From contig JACEVL010000462.1 of assembly GCA_020284085.1 (NCBI GenBank), positions 320,723 through 384,722 on the forward strand: DNA of 64,000 nucleotides, in the 5' to 3' direction. This stretch comes from Aporrectodea caliginosa (lineage: Eukaryota > Annelida > Clitellata > Crassiclitellata > Lumbricidae). The notes under the pieces are model-generated. The model saw only the letters and a list, made by a program, of their open reading frames with translations. It was not told where the DNA came from and searched no databases. The position numbers and the translations under genes were made by a program. Below are positions 60,501 to 64,000 of the stretch, piece by piece (positions within the stretch are counted from its first letter, which is position 1; every line of letters starts with the position of its first letter).

Positions 60501-62754
60501 ACAATTCGCTGTTCCTTGACTACTACCGCAACCCACTGAAGGAGTTCTTGGCCAGAGGACTTTTGGTGTCACTCTCCACAGATGACCCTCTTCAGTTTCA
60601 TTTCACAAAGGTCAGTTGTGATGACTTTGCTCAACATCTATTAGATATTTCAAATTTGTTTTAAATTACAATTTTTCTTAAAGTTCTGACCTTCCCATTT
60701 CGACTTTTATTGGTTAAATAAATGTTTTCTCATTTAAGTCTTTTATCTATAGCAATGATTTTAACTATTTTGTATTTGTCTTAGGAATTCATTATTATTA
60801 CAATTTTTGCATAATGAAAGAATGACTGACCAGTAGTTATCCTGTTTAATTCTTGTTTTCCAGCAGACTTTACTACTGTAACTAACTTCTCATTAGTGTC
60901 ACTATGGCAGATCTGCACAGCTACATATAGTTTGATATTCTGTTACCAGCTGAAACACCGTTAAATATCAGCATATTGTATCCATATTGCATTCATTATA
61001 CCTTCTGTCCATTGAGCAAGAATCTGTCTTGTAGTTAAATACTACATTTTAATCAGGCCACTTATCCATCTTCCGTGGTCACCTCTTACACAAATAGACT
61101 CATCAATGGATGTCATGATTCTTGCTCTGCTCTGCACACTAGCAGTGTTGAGCTCTCATGGTCTGTTTGGAATTAATGGCCAGTTCTGTTAATTCTGTTA
61201 ATTCTTTGATATCATTCAGGTCTAAGCTTAAAACTTTAAAGATGCACTGCATTGGTTTCCCAGTCGCTTTTTGTAAACTCTTGTTGTTAAAGAGTTGAGA
61301 TTCATCGCTTTCAGCTTGCATATCCACCACAGCCTCACTTATGCTTTCTCTGATCTTTTGGATTTAAATCTGACATTTCCATTGGATTATTATTTTTAAA
61401 TTTGCAATTTCACTAGAAGCGAACATTGATTGATTATGACAATGCCACTGTTGACATCAGTAGATCCAACTGCTGTTTCTGTTCATTTGTTTGTTGCAAT
61501 ACTATGTTACTGCGATGTTGACAAGTCAATAAACAGCTGTTCAGTTCAATGAAACGATGTTCTTTGTGGGTTCTTTTTATTCATGTGAATGTTTCTTCTC
61601 TTCAGGAACCGTTGATGGAGGAATACAGCATTGCAGCCCAGGTCTGGAAGCTGAGTGGTGTCGATATGTGTGAGTTGGCTTTGAACAGCGTCCTGATGAG
61701 CGGATTTCCTCATGAGGTAAGACCATAGAGATGTATAATATATAAATATATCACTAGAGCGAGCACCAACCATCTATGTTGAGGCTGCCGATTCAAAATG
61801 GCCTCGGACCTTTTAAGCTAGCCAAAAATGAGCGTTGACTGACGTCATAATCGAGAAATCGAAGTTTATTGCGTGGACACGTCACCAATTATGTTAATGA
61901 GCGCTGGCTGACATCATGCAAGCTTCATTTCACAGTACAACTTCAGCTGTGATAGGCTACACAAAAGTAAACATCGATATCTATATTTAGAATGCTTAGC
62001 TTAGGGGTCAAGGTCGCTTAGCGATTGTGACTTCACTGCGACCTGAAGGAAACAGACGTCATACGGTCTCTAGCGCTTATAATATATCTCATTGGGTAAG
62101 ACAACCCCTCGTAGATTAACTGCTGTTTTCTCTGACTTATCGGATGTCAACTTTTCTAATGGATTATGACTTTGGCTATGAATTCACTTGAAGTGACCAT
62201 CAATTAATGATTTATGCAATATGATAATGGTGCTATAGAAGTCATTAGATTAGATAGGTTTTTGCTCTTGTTTTGATAAATATAGGTCGTATCAAGGGCA
62301 ACATACTTGTGGCAGTGGTCAGACTGTAAGAACAGTTGATTATGTAGTAATTTTTAAATTTATGTAACCAAACCTGTAACTTAAATAGAATGTGTTCTAA
62401 AGAGACTCTCGTAGAAAATGCATAATCTGATTTTAATACGTAATTGATGACTCATGGTCACTTAAAACTGGAGTTTAAGACAAAATCCAAATAAGCAACC
62501 CGAACAACTTCTGTCTGTTTAATACACATGCTTTGTGATATATGTGAAAAGGTTATTGCATCTGTTTTCTGTTTTAGACTAAGGAATACTGGCTTGGTCC
62601 CAACTACACAAAGGAAGGAATTTCCGGTAACGACATGGCGCGAACAAATGTTCCTGACATTCGAATCGCCTACCGCTATGAGACTTTCCTGGAGGAGCTT
62701 TCAACGCTGTTTCACACTGCCAAGGATTTCAAGGATTTACAGATTGATCATTAG
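24410..62754 (+). CDS. AMPD: AMP deaminase, 16-exon gene model
   Basis: AMP deaminase converts AMP to IMP and ammonia in the cytosol (purine nucleotide cycle). Joined exons: 24410-24455, 27047-27263, 47920-48088, 49862-50054, 50650-50857, 51869-51998, 52565-52699, 53701-53763, 54771-54902, 55500-55663, 57263-57389, 58335-58498, 59748-59868, 60437-60610, 61606-61716, 62578-62754. All introns are GT-AG with matching phases; the total is 2331 bases, 776 residues plus stop, near the 767 of human AMPD3. Residues 1-144 are the variable regulatory region. From about residue 145 the conserved family sequence runs to the C-terminus. Expected zinc ligands are His325 and His327 (DTHVHAA), His595 (HCGEAG) and Asp672 (STDDP); Glu598, His617 and Asp673 fit the catalytic roles known from adenosine deaminase relatives. 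No inactivating change is seen. The N-terminus is least certain: the frame stays open upstream of ATG 24410 to a possible acceptor at 24378, so an upstream exon may exist. Paralogue assignment is not attempted. Confidence 0.93.
24800..24955 (+). repeat. retroposon 3' end with ATAAACGAATATTATT tail
   Basis: Ends CAATAAACGAATATTATTAT. The same AATAAACGAATAT tail closes repeats at about 27463 and 48440, the hallmark of a retroposon family whose own polyadenylation signal precedes the tail. It lies in AMPD intron 1. Confidence 0.5.
25190..25312. repeat. 40-bp tandem duplication
   Basis: GTGTAGTCCATTATCTCATG and its following 20 bases form a 40-base unit repeated at 25221-25260 and 25261-25300 with one mismatch. 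Partial units lie on both sides. AMPD intron 1. Confidence 0.75.
25644..25718. repeat. perfect 36-bp hairpin with 3-base loop
   Basis: Left arm 25644-25679 begins TATGATATATTTACAGATTA. Right arm 25683-25718 is its exact reverse complement; the loop is AGG. It lies 13 bases before the target duplication of a Mutator-like element and has no coding content. Confidence 0.9.
25732..26616 (-). mobile_element. Mutator-like (MULE) element with TSD and transposase remnant
   Basis: The element 25742-26606 is flanked on both sides by CTGTATTTTG (25732-25741 and 26607-26616), close to the 9-bp duplication typical of MULEs. Its ends are mirror-image arrays of CGACAATTGCGCGC-type units. A minus-strand open frame at 26456-26031 contains [16 protein letters not shown] with a WEDNFIGR...[13 protein letters not shown] lead-in, the C-terminal part of an animal MULE transposase. 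The catalytic DDE core is missing, so this is an internally deleted copy. A 36-base segment (CTGTTCTACTGTTCAAATGG...) is duplicated at about 25976 and 26022. It sits in AMPD intron 1. Confidence 0.85.
26680..26792 (-). repeat. SINE fragment (243-475 family)
   Basis: Minus strand of the GACCTTGAGCAAGTCCTTCA body, followed by a worn B box (GGTTCTAGTC) and an A-box-like TGGTTAAAGTGCT. AMPD intron 1. Confidence 0.55.
27047..27263 (+). CDS. AMPD: AMP deaminase exon 2, residues 16-87
   Basis: The acceptor at 27045-27046 (TATATAG) was preferred over AG at 27049-27050 because only it keeps the frame with exon 1. It encodes an acidic, charged segment ending [20 protein letters not shown], like the N-terminal region of AMPD proteins. 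Donor CAA/GTTAGT, two bases carried over. Confidence 0.8.
27285..27480. repeat. small retroposon or MITE with inverted ATATATTCGTTTATT ends
   Basis: Starts ATATATTCGTTTATT (about 27288) and ends AATAAACGAATATAT (about 27463-27477), perfect inverses of 15 bases. A 10-bp perfect stem AAAAATTCGC/GCGAATTTTT with GCAA loop lies near 27319-27342. It begins just 3' of AMPD exon 2. Confidence 0.5.
28090..28305 (-). repeat. tRNA-derived SINE (well preserved head)
   Basis: The minus strand reads AGTCCAGTGGTTAGCAGAC (A box) and GGTTCAAATCCCTGCC (B box), the clearest pair in this family here. The shared body ends near 28090. AMPD intron 2. Confidence 0.75.
28650..29016. mobile_element. hAT-type MITE (CAGAGGTGTCAAA ends)
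   Basis: Starts CAGAGGTGTCAAA and ends TTTGACACCCCTG, 13-base inverted termini with one mismatch. The flanks CCTTAAAG and CCCTAGAG match at 6 of 8 positions. The interior holds GGCCCGCAGGCCACAAATGG-like sequence typical of Charlie-like hAT elements. AMPD intron 2. Confidence 0.7.
29017..31284. other. AMPD intron 2, no gene recognised
   Basis: AT-rich intron sequence with a short CA-rich patch near 29365-29400 and a TAATAATAAT run near 30570. No exon-like segment with splice sites fits the AMPD frame. Confidence 0.5.
31285..31390 (-). repeat. SINE fragment (243-475 family)
   Basis: Minus strand of the GGCCCTGAGCAAGTCTTTCA body with a worn B box and A box (TAGAGCACTCAGCCTGTAAC). AMPD intron 2. 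Confidence 0.5.
31745..32100 (+). mobile_element. LINE 3' end with GATTAGATT tail
   Basis: Carries the LINE family's last block (CTTGCTTACACACCATAGCC, then a TCTCTGGTCTGTCTGATTTT-type UTR) and ends in ATTAGATTAGATTAGATTAG near 32075-32095. The same 3' region is recognisable at 34530 (minus), 47040, 54980 (minus), 57870, 60090 and 62110. AMPD intron 2. Confidence 0.55.
32217..33152 (-). mobile_element. hAT element with perfect 8-bp TSD
   Basis: The element 32225-33144 starts TAGGCTGACCAGAT and ends GTCTGGTCAGCCTA. It is flanked on both sides by CTATAGAC (32217-32224 and 33145-33152). A minus-strand frame at 32775-32557 reads [20 protein letters not shown] and [10 protein letters not shown], the hAT dimerisation domain. 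Only the C-terminus of the transposase survives. A TAAGTAAGTATATCCTTTAT-type retroposon tail is nested near 32945. AMPD intron 2. Confidence 0.9.
33307..34426 (+). mobile_element. pogo-like Tc1/mariner element, internal deletion derivative
   Basis: The element 33309-34424 starts CCGTATATACTCGCCTATAA, continuing GTCG. It ends with the exact inverse (CGACTTATAGGCGAGTATAT then ACGG), 24 bases each. TA flanks both sides. A + frame near 33878 begins MSEFKRK, hits a stop, then reads [20 protein letters not shown], a helix-turn-helix N-terminus of pogo-type transposases. It then jumps to an acidic end ([13 protein letters not shown], stop about 34033). The DDE core has been deleted, joining the two ends. 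AMPD intron 2. Confidence 0.85.
34530..34750 (-). mobile_element. LINE C-terminus / 3' end, minus strand
   Basis: The minus frame includes [12 protein letters not shown], the same block encoded by the LINE end at 54980-55440 and by the + copy at 31745. 5'-truncated. AMPD intron 2. Confidence 0.5.
34751..35420. other. AMPD intron 2, no gene recognised
   Basis: AT-rich intron sequence without recognisable elements. Confidence 0.4.
35424..35995. repeat. microsatellite and 28-bp tandem repeat region
   Basis: A (TA)n run at about 35424-35450, ATTGATTGATTG near 35553, then an alternating ACATGCATAC-rich tract. From 35795 to 35945 a 28-base unit containing TAGATACATGTATACTTACA repeats four times (landmarks at 35807, 35835, 35863, 35891) plus a partial. 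The open frames here are repeat artefacts. Confidence 0.85.
36000..36890. other. AMPD intron 2, no gene recognised
   Basis: AT-rich intron sequence; GATTGATTGATTG runs near 36803. Confidence 0.4.
36896..36965. repeat. 18-bp tandem repeat
   Basis: CCCTAATCCTTGGAAACT repeated nearly four times without mismatches. On the minus strand it reads as a repeated RIREFP frame, which has no other support. Confidence 0.85.
36963..37025. mobile_element. short palindromic MITE
   Basis: TTGAACGATGAGCGTGTACTA pairs with the inverted right end TGGTCATTAAAGGGTTAA. This is one of at least five copies of a ~70-base family; the best copy is at 48311-48381. Confidence 0.5.
37026..38285. other. AMPD intron 2, no gene recognised
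   Basis: No gene recognised. GATTGATTGATTGAT occurs at 37247-37261, probably a SINE tail. Confidence 0.4.
38290..38480 (-). repeat. tRNA-derived SINE
   Basis: The minus strand reads GTCTAATGGTCATCATGCTG (A-box region) and GGTTCAAATCCCAGTC (B box), plus the shared body. It abuts a LINE end. AMPD intron 2. Confidence 0.65.
38480..38890 (+). mobile_element. CR1/L2-like LINE 3' end, ATACGATACGAT tail
   Basis: The + frame encodes [20 protein letters not shown], then [20 protein letters not shown] and [13 protein letters not shown] with a [10 protein letters not shown] block, the standard LINE C-terminus in good condition. The 3' UTR has GAGGCGCTTTACATATACTT and ends ATACGATACGAT. The same family lies inverted at 58069-58275. 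AMPD intron 2. Confidence 0.8.
38891..40200. other. AMPD intron 2, no gene recognised
   Basis: A SINE-like 3' end (GAAGGGGCGATATATAAATT then GAATGAATGAATGAA) lies at 39280-39320, and a short (TA)n at 39560-39577. The rest is unremarkable. Confidence 0.4.
40205..40690. repeat. degenerate ~80-125 bp tandem array
   Basis: Five diverged units, each with TTxATTTGAACTAGTGATxA followed by GAAAT, a CAGCAxATTT-like part and TTGATTCTTTAAATAGTATG (landmarks near 40240, 40325, 40420, 40525, 40600). The ancestral unit has been strongly eroded. AMPD intron 2. Confidence 0.6.
40691..42235. other. AMPD intron 2, no gene recognised
   Basis: AT-rich intron sequence without recognisable elements or exon-like frames. 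Confidence 0.4.
42240..42590. repeat. diverged ~180-bp direct duplication
   Basis: Two copies (about 42255-42430 and 42435-42590) share GATTTGA...ATTTATTTTTCTT, GCTTTGCAA...AGTT, TTTTGAGTAATGGCTTT and the ATCCATTxTATxCxTCTCCA end. AMPD intron 2. Confidence 0.6.
43420..43752. mobile_element. long inverted-repeat element (125-bp arms)
   Basis: The left arm 43420-43545 begins ATAAGTAGCGCTTAAATCAC. The right arm 43628-43752 is its inverse with only a few differences, mostly around CTAATTTTGGAT/ATCCAAATAG. Between the arms an extra inverted segment (AATTAGAGCACAAATATTCG) and a 45-base stretch also found at 44229-44273 form the spacer. The arms could fold into a long near-perfect hairpin. No coding frame. 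AMPD intron 2. Confidence 0.85.
44035..44112 (+). repeat. tRNA-like SINE head
   Basis: TAGCCGATAAGTTAGAGCAC resembles an A-box region and GCGAGTTCAAGCCTC a B box. The downstream body is not recognised. AMPD intron 2. Confidence 0.45.
44229..44273. repeat. second copy of the 43.6-kb spacer sequence
   Basis: ATAATATTTCTATAGCTTTC and the following 25 bases match 43579-43622 with one mismatch, in the same orientation, about 650 bases apart. Confidence 0.8.
44560..45635. other. AMPD intron 2, SINE-like end and spacer
   Basis: TTCATTCATTCTGGGGAGTT at 44569 is an inverted SINE-like 3' end (compare 46168 and 39285). ATGATGATGATGATG and AATAATAATAA runs lie near 44755 and 44863. No exon fits the AMPD frame. 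Confidence 0.4.
45640..45892 (-). repeat. tRNA-derived SINE head plus partial duplicate
   Basis: The minus strand of 45700-45790 has GTAGCTGATTGGTTAGAGCG, a strong A-box region. The block GAGTACTCTGCTCATTACAA...GCGCTCTAA-like is duplicated at 45836-45890. AMPD intron 2. Confidence 0.55.
46168..46230 (-). repeat. SINE-like 3' end, inverted
   Basis: CATTCATTCATTCATTCATT is followed by TATAGCGCCCCTTCAAGAAA. The inverse of this pattern ends the repeat at 39280-39320. AMPD intron 2. Confidence 0.5.
46231..47035. other. AMPD intron 2, no gene recognised
   Basis: AT-rich intron sequence without recognisable elements. Confidence 0.4.
47040..47265 (+). mobile_element. LINE 3' end (GATTAGATT family)
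   Basis: TTTTCAGTTTGCTTATCCAC and ATAGGCTACCTCTATATCTT, then GCACCATCGAATGATGCATT, match the family 3' UTR at 54980-55110 (inverse) and 60090. AMPD intron 2. Confidence 0.5.
47920..48088 (+). CDS. AMPD: AMP deaminase exon 3, residues 88-144
   Basis: Acceptor TTTTTGCAG; donor GGA/GTAAGTAAG. Ends in [17 protein letters not shown], the conserved lead-in to the core (animal AMPDs have a PEFQRVTISG-type motif). Preceded by the 20.7-kb intron. Confidence 0.9.
48125..48300 (+). repeat. tRNA-like SINE
   Basis: An A-box-like stretch (GGTTGAATGGTAACACGCTG) and a B box (GCGGGTTCGATACTCCTAG) are followed by a distinct body, so this is a different SINE from the 28090 family. AMPD intron 3. Confidence 0.55.
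48311..48381. mobile_element. short palindromic MITE, best copy
   Basis: The left end TTAACCCTTTAAGGACGAG is mirrored by CTCGTCGTTAAAGGGTTAA with one mismatch. The interior (GTGTACTAAAATGTATGGGA) is shared with copies at 36963, 60010, 61227 and 63890. At ~70 bases it is close to a single hairpin. AMPD intron 3. Confidence 0.65.
48440..48521 (+). repeat. retroposon tail with (ATT)n microsatellite
   Basis: ATAATAAACGAATATTATTA runs straight into about 22 ATT units. The same tail motif ends the repeat at 24800-24955. The poly-Leu/Ile frames are artefacts. Confidence 0.8.
48522..49365. other. AMPD intron 3, no gene recognised
   Basis: CAGCGTTGCCATTGGC is duplicated in tandem near 49163-49193. 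No known element. Confidence 0.4.
49370..49800 (+). mobile_element. LINE 3' fragments
   Basis: 49370-49470 matches the LINE 3' UTR (AGATCTTCTGGTTGTTGACC, then ACAGCTTGGTTTTGGTGATG). 49500-49790 has a degraded LINE C-terminus ([20 protein letters not shown], in shifted frames). Two partial copies are possible. AMPD intron 3, ending about 60 bases before exon 4. Confidence 0.45.
49862..50054 (+). CDS. AMPD: AMP deaminase exon 4, residues 145-208
   Basis: Begins [20 protein letters not shown], the helical region that opens the conserved core. Acceptor ends TGTGTAG. The donor is GAAG/GTTTCG, the weakest in the gene, chosen by frame and family alignment. Confidence 0.85.
50650..50857 (+). CDS. 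AMPD: AMP deaminase exon 5, residues 209-277
   Basis: Encodes [20 protein letters not shown], then GVYQVYND and ALMADGP, a family-conserved stretch. Donor CTTT/GTACGT at 50858 was preferred over the GT four bases later because it preserves the frame into exon 6. Confidence 0.9.
50875..51865. other. AMPD intron 5, no repeat recognised
   Basis: No gene or known element is visible apart from an AGAGAAAGAGAGAGTGAGAG purine run near 51587. Confidence 0.4.
51869..51998 (+). CDS. AMPD: AMP deaminase exon 6, residues 278-321
   Basis: Encodes [20 protein letters not shown] and ends [10 protein letters not shown], immediately before the metal-binding motif. Donor AAG/GTAAGT. Confidence 0.93.
52330..52480 (-). 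mobile_element. LINE 3' UTR fragment, minus strand
   Basis: GGTATCAACCGATGGCGCTT, then CTGAAGATCAGTCTGCTACA and CAGAGAGGCACC, correspond to the inverse of the family 3' UTR (compare 55000-55075). AMPD intron 6. Confidence 0.45.
52565..52699 (+). CDS. AMPD: AMP deaminase exon 7, residues 322-366, HxH zinc motif
   Basis: Opens [20 protein letters not shown]. His325 and His327 form the HxH zinc-binding pair of the amidohydrolase fold. Acceptor TCGCAG; donor GAG/GTCTGT. Confidence 0.95.
52800..52940 (-). mobile_element. LINE C-terminus fragment, minus strand
   Basis: Minus-strand residues [20 protein letters not shown] are a typical CR1/L2 ORF2 C-terminal block. AMPD intron 7. Confidence 0.6.
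53010..53218 (+). repeat. tRNA-derived SINE
   Basis: A degraded head (GCATGCTGAGCTGTTAACTG; B-box-like GGGTTGAAATCCACG) plus the shared body (GCAGAAATTTG, CGACTATAACTGACTGTACA, GGTGGAATGGTGAGATGATG). A TAAGTAAGAATATTCTGTAT-type tail of another retroposon follows. AMPD intron 7. Confidence 0.6.
53701..53763 (+). CDS. AMPD: AMP deaminase exon 8, residues 367-387
   Basis: A 63-base exon with phase 0 on both sides, too short to find by frame length. It encodes [20 protein letters not shown] then A, matching the family. Acceptor TTTCTACAG; donor GCC/GTGAGT. Confidence 0.93.
54370..54580. repeat. TATG-rich microsatellite tract
   Basis: Irregular TATGTATG and TATATATG runs, ending in ATGTATGTATGTATGTAGG. 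The Met/Tyr/Cys-rich open frame here is an artefact. AMPD intron 8. Confidence 0.8.
54771..54902 (+). CDS. AMPD: AMP deaminase exon 9, residues 388-431
   Basis: Encodes the highly conserved [20 protein letters not shown] and ends [10 protein letters not shown]. Acceptor TGTTTTAG; donor AAG/GTATCA. Confidence 0.95.
54980..55440 (-). mobile_element. LINE C-terminus and 3' UTR, minus strand
   Basis: Minus-strand residues [20 protein letters not shown], then [19 protein letters not shown] and [11 protein letters not shown], are the last reverse-transcriptase blocks of a CR1/L2-like LINE. The 3' UTR extends to about 54983. AMPD intron 9; it leaves about 60 bases before exon 10. Confidence 0.75.
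55500..55663 (+). CDS. AMPD: AMP deaminase exon 10, residues 432-485
   Basis: Encodes [20 protein letters not shown] with YGRS, and ends [10 protein letters not shown]. Donor TTA/GTAAGT splits the next Tyr codon. Confidence 0.95.
55825..56190 (+). mobile_element. LINE C-terminus and 3' UTR, plus strand
   Basis: The + frame contains [20 protein letters not shown] and [11 protein letters not shown], a diverged version of the [11 protein letters not shown] block, followed by the family 3' UTR (AGGATAATGACTCTCAGTAT, TTTTGGTGCACAATCAGTTA). AMPD intron 10. Confidence 0.6.
56235..56480 (-). repeat. tRNA-derived SINE, full-length-looking
   Basis: The minus strand has AGTGGTTAGTGTGCTGGACT (A-box region) and GGTTCAAATCCCTGCC (perfect RNA polymerase III B-box form). 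The complete body continues to CTTAGCCTCGGCATATGA, also present near 17245. AMPD intron 10. Confidence 0.75.
56481..57255. other. AMPD intron 10, no repeat recognised
   Basis: The rest of intron 10 shows no recognisable element. Confidence 0.4.
57263..57389 (+). CDS. AMPD: AMP deaminase exon 11, residues 486-528
   Basis: Encodes [20 protein letters not shown] and ends HAFLQY. Acceptor TTTTCTTCTAG; donor TAT/GTGAGT. Confidence 0.95.
57690..57805 (-). repeat. SINE fragment (243-475 family)
   Basis: Minus-strand body with GTGTAAGAACCTTACACAAG and a worn B box (GCAGGTTCCAGCC); the head reads GCATGATAGCTGATCGGTTA. AMPD intron 11. Confidence 0.45.
57870..58015 (+). mobile_element. LINE 3' UTR fragment
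   Basis: CTGATCTTCTGGGTGTTGAC, CTGATTGTGGCTTGGTTTTG and GCGCCATCAGTTAGTGCC match the family 3' UTR. AMPD intron 11. Confidence 0.5.
58069..58278 (-). mobile_element. CR1/L2-like LINE 3' end with (TGTAT)n tail
   Basis: Inverted relative of the 38480-38890 copy: an ATTGTATTGTATTGTATTGT tail, then AAAGCGCCTCTCATAGGGTG and GAGGCGCTTCCAGTGCG. It continues into the antisense of the LINE C-terminus (CAGCGCATTCCAAAGAGA at 58253-58270). It ends about 60 bases before exon 12. Confidence 0.7.
58335..58498 (+). CDS. AMPD: AMP deaminase exon 12, residues 529-582
   Basis: Encodes [20 protein letters not shown] and then [19 protein letters not shown]. Acceptor GTTTAAG; donor AG/GTATGC splits an Arg codon. 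Confidence 0.95.
58620..59605. repeat. 56-bp minisatellite
   Basis: About 16 units of a 56-base repeat made of two related halves (TTCAGAATCGTTATTCTTAT and ATTCAGAATCCTTATACCTA). The central units are nearly identical and the outer ones diverged, with a few short variant units (TTCCTAATCCTATTCTGA) near 59220-59290 and 59405. It lies in AMPD intron 12, about 140 bases before exon 13. Confidence 0.92.
59748..59868 (+). CDS. AMPD: AMP deaminase exon 13, residues 583-623
   Basis: Encodes RPHCGEAG (His595 zinc ligand, Glu598 proton donor by family analogy) and DNISHGLLL (His617). Acceptor ATTTTAG; donor AAG/GTAAGT. It follows the intron that holds the 56-bp minisatellite. Confidence 0.95.
60010..60083. 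mobile_element. short palindromic MITE copy
   Basis: CTTAACACTTCAATGACGAG is mirrored by the GTTGTCACTAAAGTGTTAAG end. The interior shares CAGTCCATTTTAGTAC with the family. AMPD intron 13. Confidence 0.6.
60090..60240 (+). mobile_element. LINE 3' UTR fragment
   Basis: TTTTTCAGTTGGTTTATCCA, GTAGGCTGTCTGTGTG and GATGGGCCATCAGTTGGTGT, then GCATTAGACACTATAGAAGT, follow the family 3' UTR in order. AMPD intron 13. Confidence 0.5.
60437..60610 (+). CDS. AMPD: AMP deaminase exon 14, residues 624-681, STDDP motif
   Basis: Encodes [20 protein letters not shown] and [14 protein letters not shown]. Asp672 and Asp673 of the STDDP signature are the zinc and substrate contacts known for this family. Acceptor GATTAG; donor AAG/GTCAGT. 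Confidence 0.96.
61227..61520 (+). mobile_element. palindromic MITE copy followed by LINE 3' fragment
   Basis: 61227-61299 is a degraded copy of the short palindromic MITE (CTTAAAACTTTAAAGATGCA ... TTGTTAAAGAGTTGAG). From 61303 TTCAGCTTGCATATCCACCA continues as the LINE 3' UTR. The same MITE-then-LINE order occurs at 60010-60240, which suggests the two belong to one composite repeat. AMPD intron 14. Confidence 0.45.
61606..61716 (+). CDS. AMPD: AMP deaminase exon 15, residues 682-718
   Basis: Encodes [20 protein letters not shown] and ends [10 protein letters not shown]. Acceptor CTCTTCAG; donor GAG/GTAAGA. Confidence 0.96.
62110..62265 (+). mobile_element. LINE 3' end with GATTAGATAG tail
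   Basis: CTGACTTATCGGATGTCAAC, GTGACCATCAATTAATGATT and GTGCTATAGAAGTCATTAGA are followed by TTAGATAGG. Same family as 31745. AMPD intron 15. Confidence 0.55.
62578..62754 (+). CDS. AMPD: AMP deaminase last coding exon 16, residues 719-776
   Basis: Encodes [20 protein letters not shown] then [16 protein letters not shown] and ends DLQIDH with TAG at 62752-62754. Acceptor CTGTTTTAG. Confidence 0.96.
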   Translation, partial: TKEYWLGPNYTKEGISGNDMARTNVPDIRIAYRYETFLEELSTLFHTAKDFKDLQIDH

Positions 62755-63100
62755 ACCACCAGTCGCCGAAGCAACTTGTTTTCTTAAATTCTTATCAGTG
62801 GCTTGGCTTGTGTGTTACTGACAATGAAGCCATTTTGTAGGTGTAGAAATTTGCTTCTTTAGACTTCTTCTGATGAATTTGGTTGAAACTGAAAGGGTAT
62901 AGCAGAAAGATTGTAGAAGGTTAAAGGATTGTAGATAACATTATCAGTGATTATAATATAGAGCATTCTCACTGCTTCTAGTTAAGAAATCTTTGCTGCA
63001 CAGTGTGATTATGGCATGAAGTGCTTTTGGATTTTTGTTTATTTGAAATTTTAATTTGTAATTAAACATTTATATCGCACCACTTCAGCGCAAACTACTC
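62755..63100 (+). other. AMPD: AMPD 3' UTR (minimum extent inferred)
   Basis: Begins after the stop codon. The first plausible polyadenylation signal is ATTAAA at 63061-63066, a common variant. No canonical AATAAA was noted before it. The true end could be further downstream. Confidence 0.4.
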
Positions 63101-63784
63101 GGGTTGCTCTGAAAATATGGTATATATATTCAAGGCACTGTTTGTTTGTGTGTACTTATGCATGTATGTACGTATGTCGACACCATAGCACCTGGTAAAG
63201 TACCACACAAGGCACTGCCAGCGTTAGTCTTTAAGAGAAACAGAGAAGCATCACCACTAGTGAGCTCCTGCAGACATGTAGAACCCAACTGACAGTTTGA
63301 GCAGAACTGATAGTAGACGTCATGATAAGAGTTCTTGGACTTTGTAGTTTGAAGAAGACATGTTGTTTGAGATGACAGATCTTTTCTCGTTAGGGTGAAA
63401 TCCGTGAAGACATTTTTGGGCAGCTGTATGAATGAAACAATTTACGTGATTCAATTCACGTTTAGCTTGATTGGTTTCAAGAGCCCTGCTCAGCTTTGTT
63501 TTCCAAAAGCAGCGTCACATGAAGATACAGTGAGAATATGACAACACCGTTGTGTGGGCCCATAGGGGTCCATTATGTAATACATAAGGCCCCATATATG
63601 CTCCATATATATCGCACACATGGACCCATTGTAGGCCTGTTACGTATGGAGCCCATTGTGATTCACTATGGCTCCAACCTAAGAGGCTATTGTTGGTGTT
63701 CACTTATATGGCTCGTGTCATAAACCCCGTTTTAAGTGACCATGAGGCATCAATTAGTTATTTGCATTGAGTTGTGTCTTTCTA
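63101..63784. other. downstream of AMPD, no gene recognised
   Basis: A patch near 63555-63680 repeats TATGGGCCCATA-like words (GGCCCATAGGGGTCCATTAT, CATGGACCCATTG, ATGGAGCCCATTG), a degenerate palindromic repeat. No coding evidence. Confidence 0.35.
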
Positions 63785-63955
63785 TGGGAATTTCTTTAAC
63801 CCTTTAATTTCTTTAACCTCTTTTCAGCCGTGGTTGGGCTGAGTAGATATCTTGAAGGAGCGATATATCAAGTTTCTTTGATTGATTGATTGATTGATGA
63901 GCTGCATTGGTTTCCCATACATTTTAGTACATGCTCGTCATTTTAGGGTTAAGCA
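63785..63955 (+). repeat. SINE-like 3' end followed by palindromic MITE fragment
   Basis: GAAGGAGCGATATATCAAGT and a (GATT)n tail (63881-63898) match the tail structure at 39280-39320. GAGCTGCATTGGTTTCCCAT and TTTTAGTACATGCTCGTCAT, then TTTAGGGTTAAG, are the right part of the palindromic MITE family. Confidence 0.5.
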
Positions 63956-64000
63956 CATTTTTAAATTACCAGTTTTGTTACAGTAATTTTGAAATTACTG

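Overview
This is a eukaryotic, animal-type window. The decisive evidence is one large intron-rich gene: an AMP deaminase (AMPD family) on the + strand. I could assemble it as 16 exons joined by GT-AG introns with matching phases. The rest is mostly transposable-element debris, tRNA-derived SINEs and simple repeats. The Gmr1-type Ty3/Gypsy fragment (integrase before reverse transcriptase), the abundance of CR1/L2-like LINE 3' ends, and a decayed ZCCHC24-like zinc-finger pseudogene suggest a marine invertebrate, probably a deuterostome such as an echinoderm, hemichordate or cephalochordate. The species cannot be fixed by eye.

Region 1 (1-24.4 kb) has no intact host gene that I can support. It contains: SINEs (0-0.9 kb); a degenerate 20-bp tandem array (0.8-1.1 kb); a broken Gypsy pol (1.3-2.7 kb, minus); a foldback element with a tandem-repeat loop (3.3-3.95 kb); a ZCCHC24-like pseudogene (6.3-8.06 kb, minus) split by a LINE and partly duplicated at 5.7-6.3 kb; a LINE endonuclease fragment (8.4-8.9 kb); a 27-bp minisatellite with a 162-bp higher-order period abutting the end of a LINE (10-11.75 kb), the LINE itself carrying a hAT MITE with a perfect 8-bp target duplication; and further hAT, Harbinger-like and other MITEs (12-23.2 kb).

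Region 2 (24.4-62.8 kb) is the AMP deaminase gene. Exon 1 (the first coding exon that I can see) is at 24410, exon 2 at 27047, then a 20.7-kb intron full of transposons, then 14 closely spaced exons from 47920 to 62754. The model encodes 776 residues. It keeps the metal ligands and catalytic residues of the amidohydrolase core (HxH, HCGEAG, STDDP), so it looks functional. The introns carry a Mutator-like element, two hAT elements, a pogo-like deletion derivative, many LINE 3' ends, SINEs, a 56-bp minisatellite, a 36-bp perfect hairpin and a 125-bp inverted-repeat element.

Region 3 (62.75-64 kb) is the AMPD 3' UTR and downstream sequence with a SINE-like tail and a short palindromic MITE.

There is no operon logic, CRISPR array, rRNA or credible new multi-gene system. 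The most notable items are the complete AMPD gene model, the domain-swapped Gypsy fragment, the zinc-finger pseudogene duplication, the minisatellite next to a LINE end, and several transposons whose boundaries and target duplications can be read directly.
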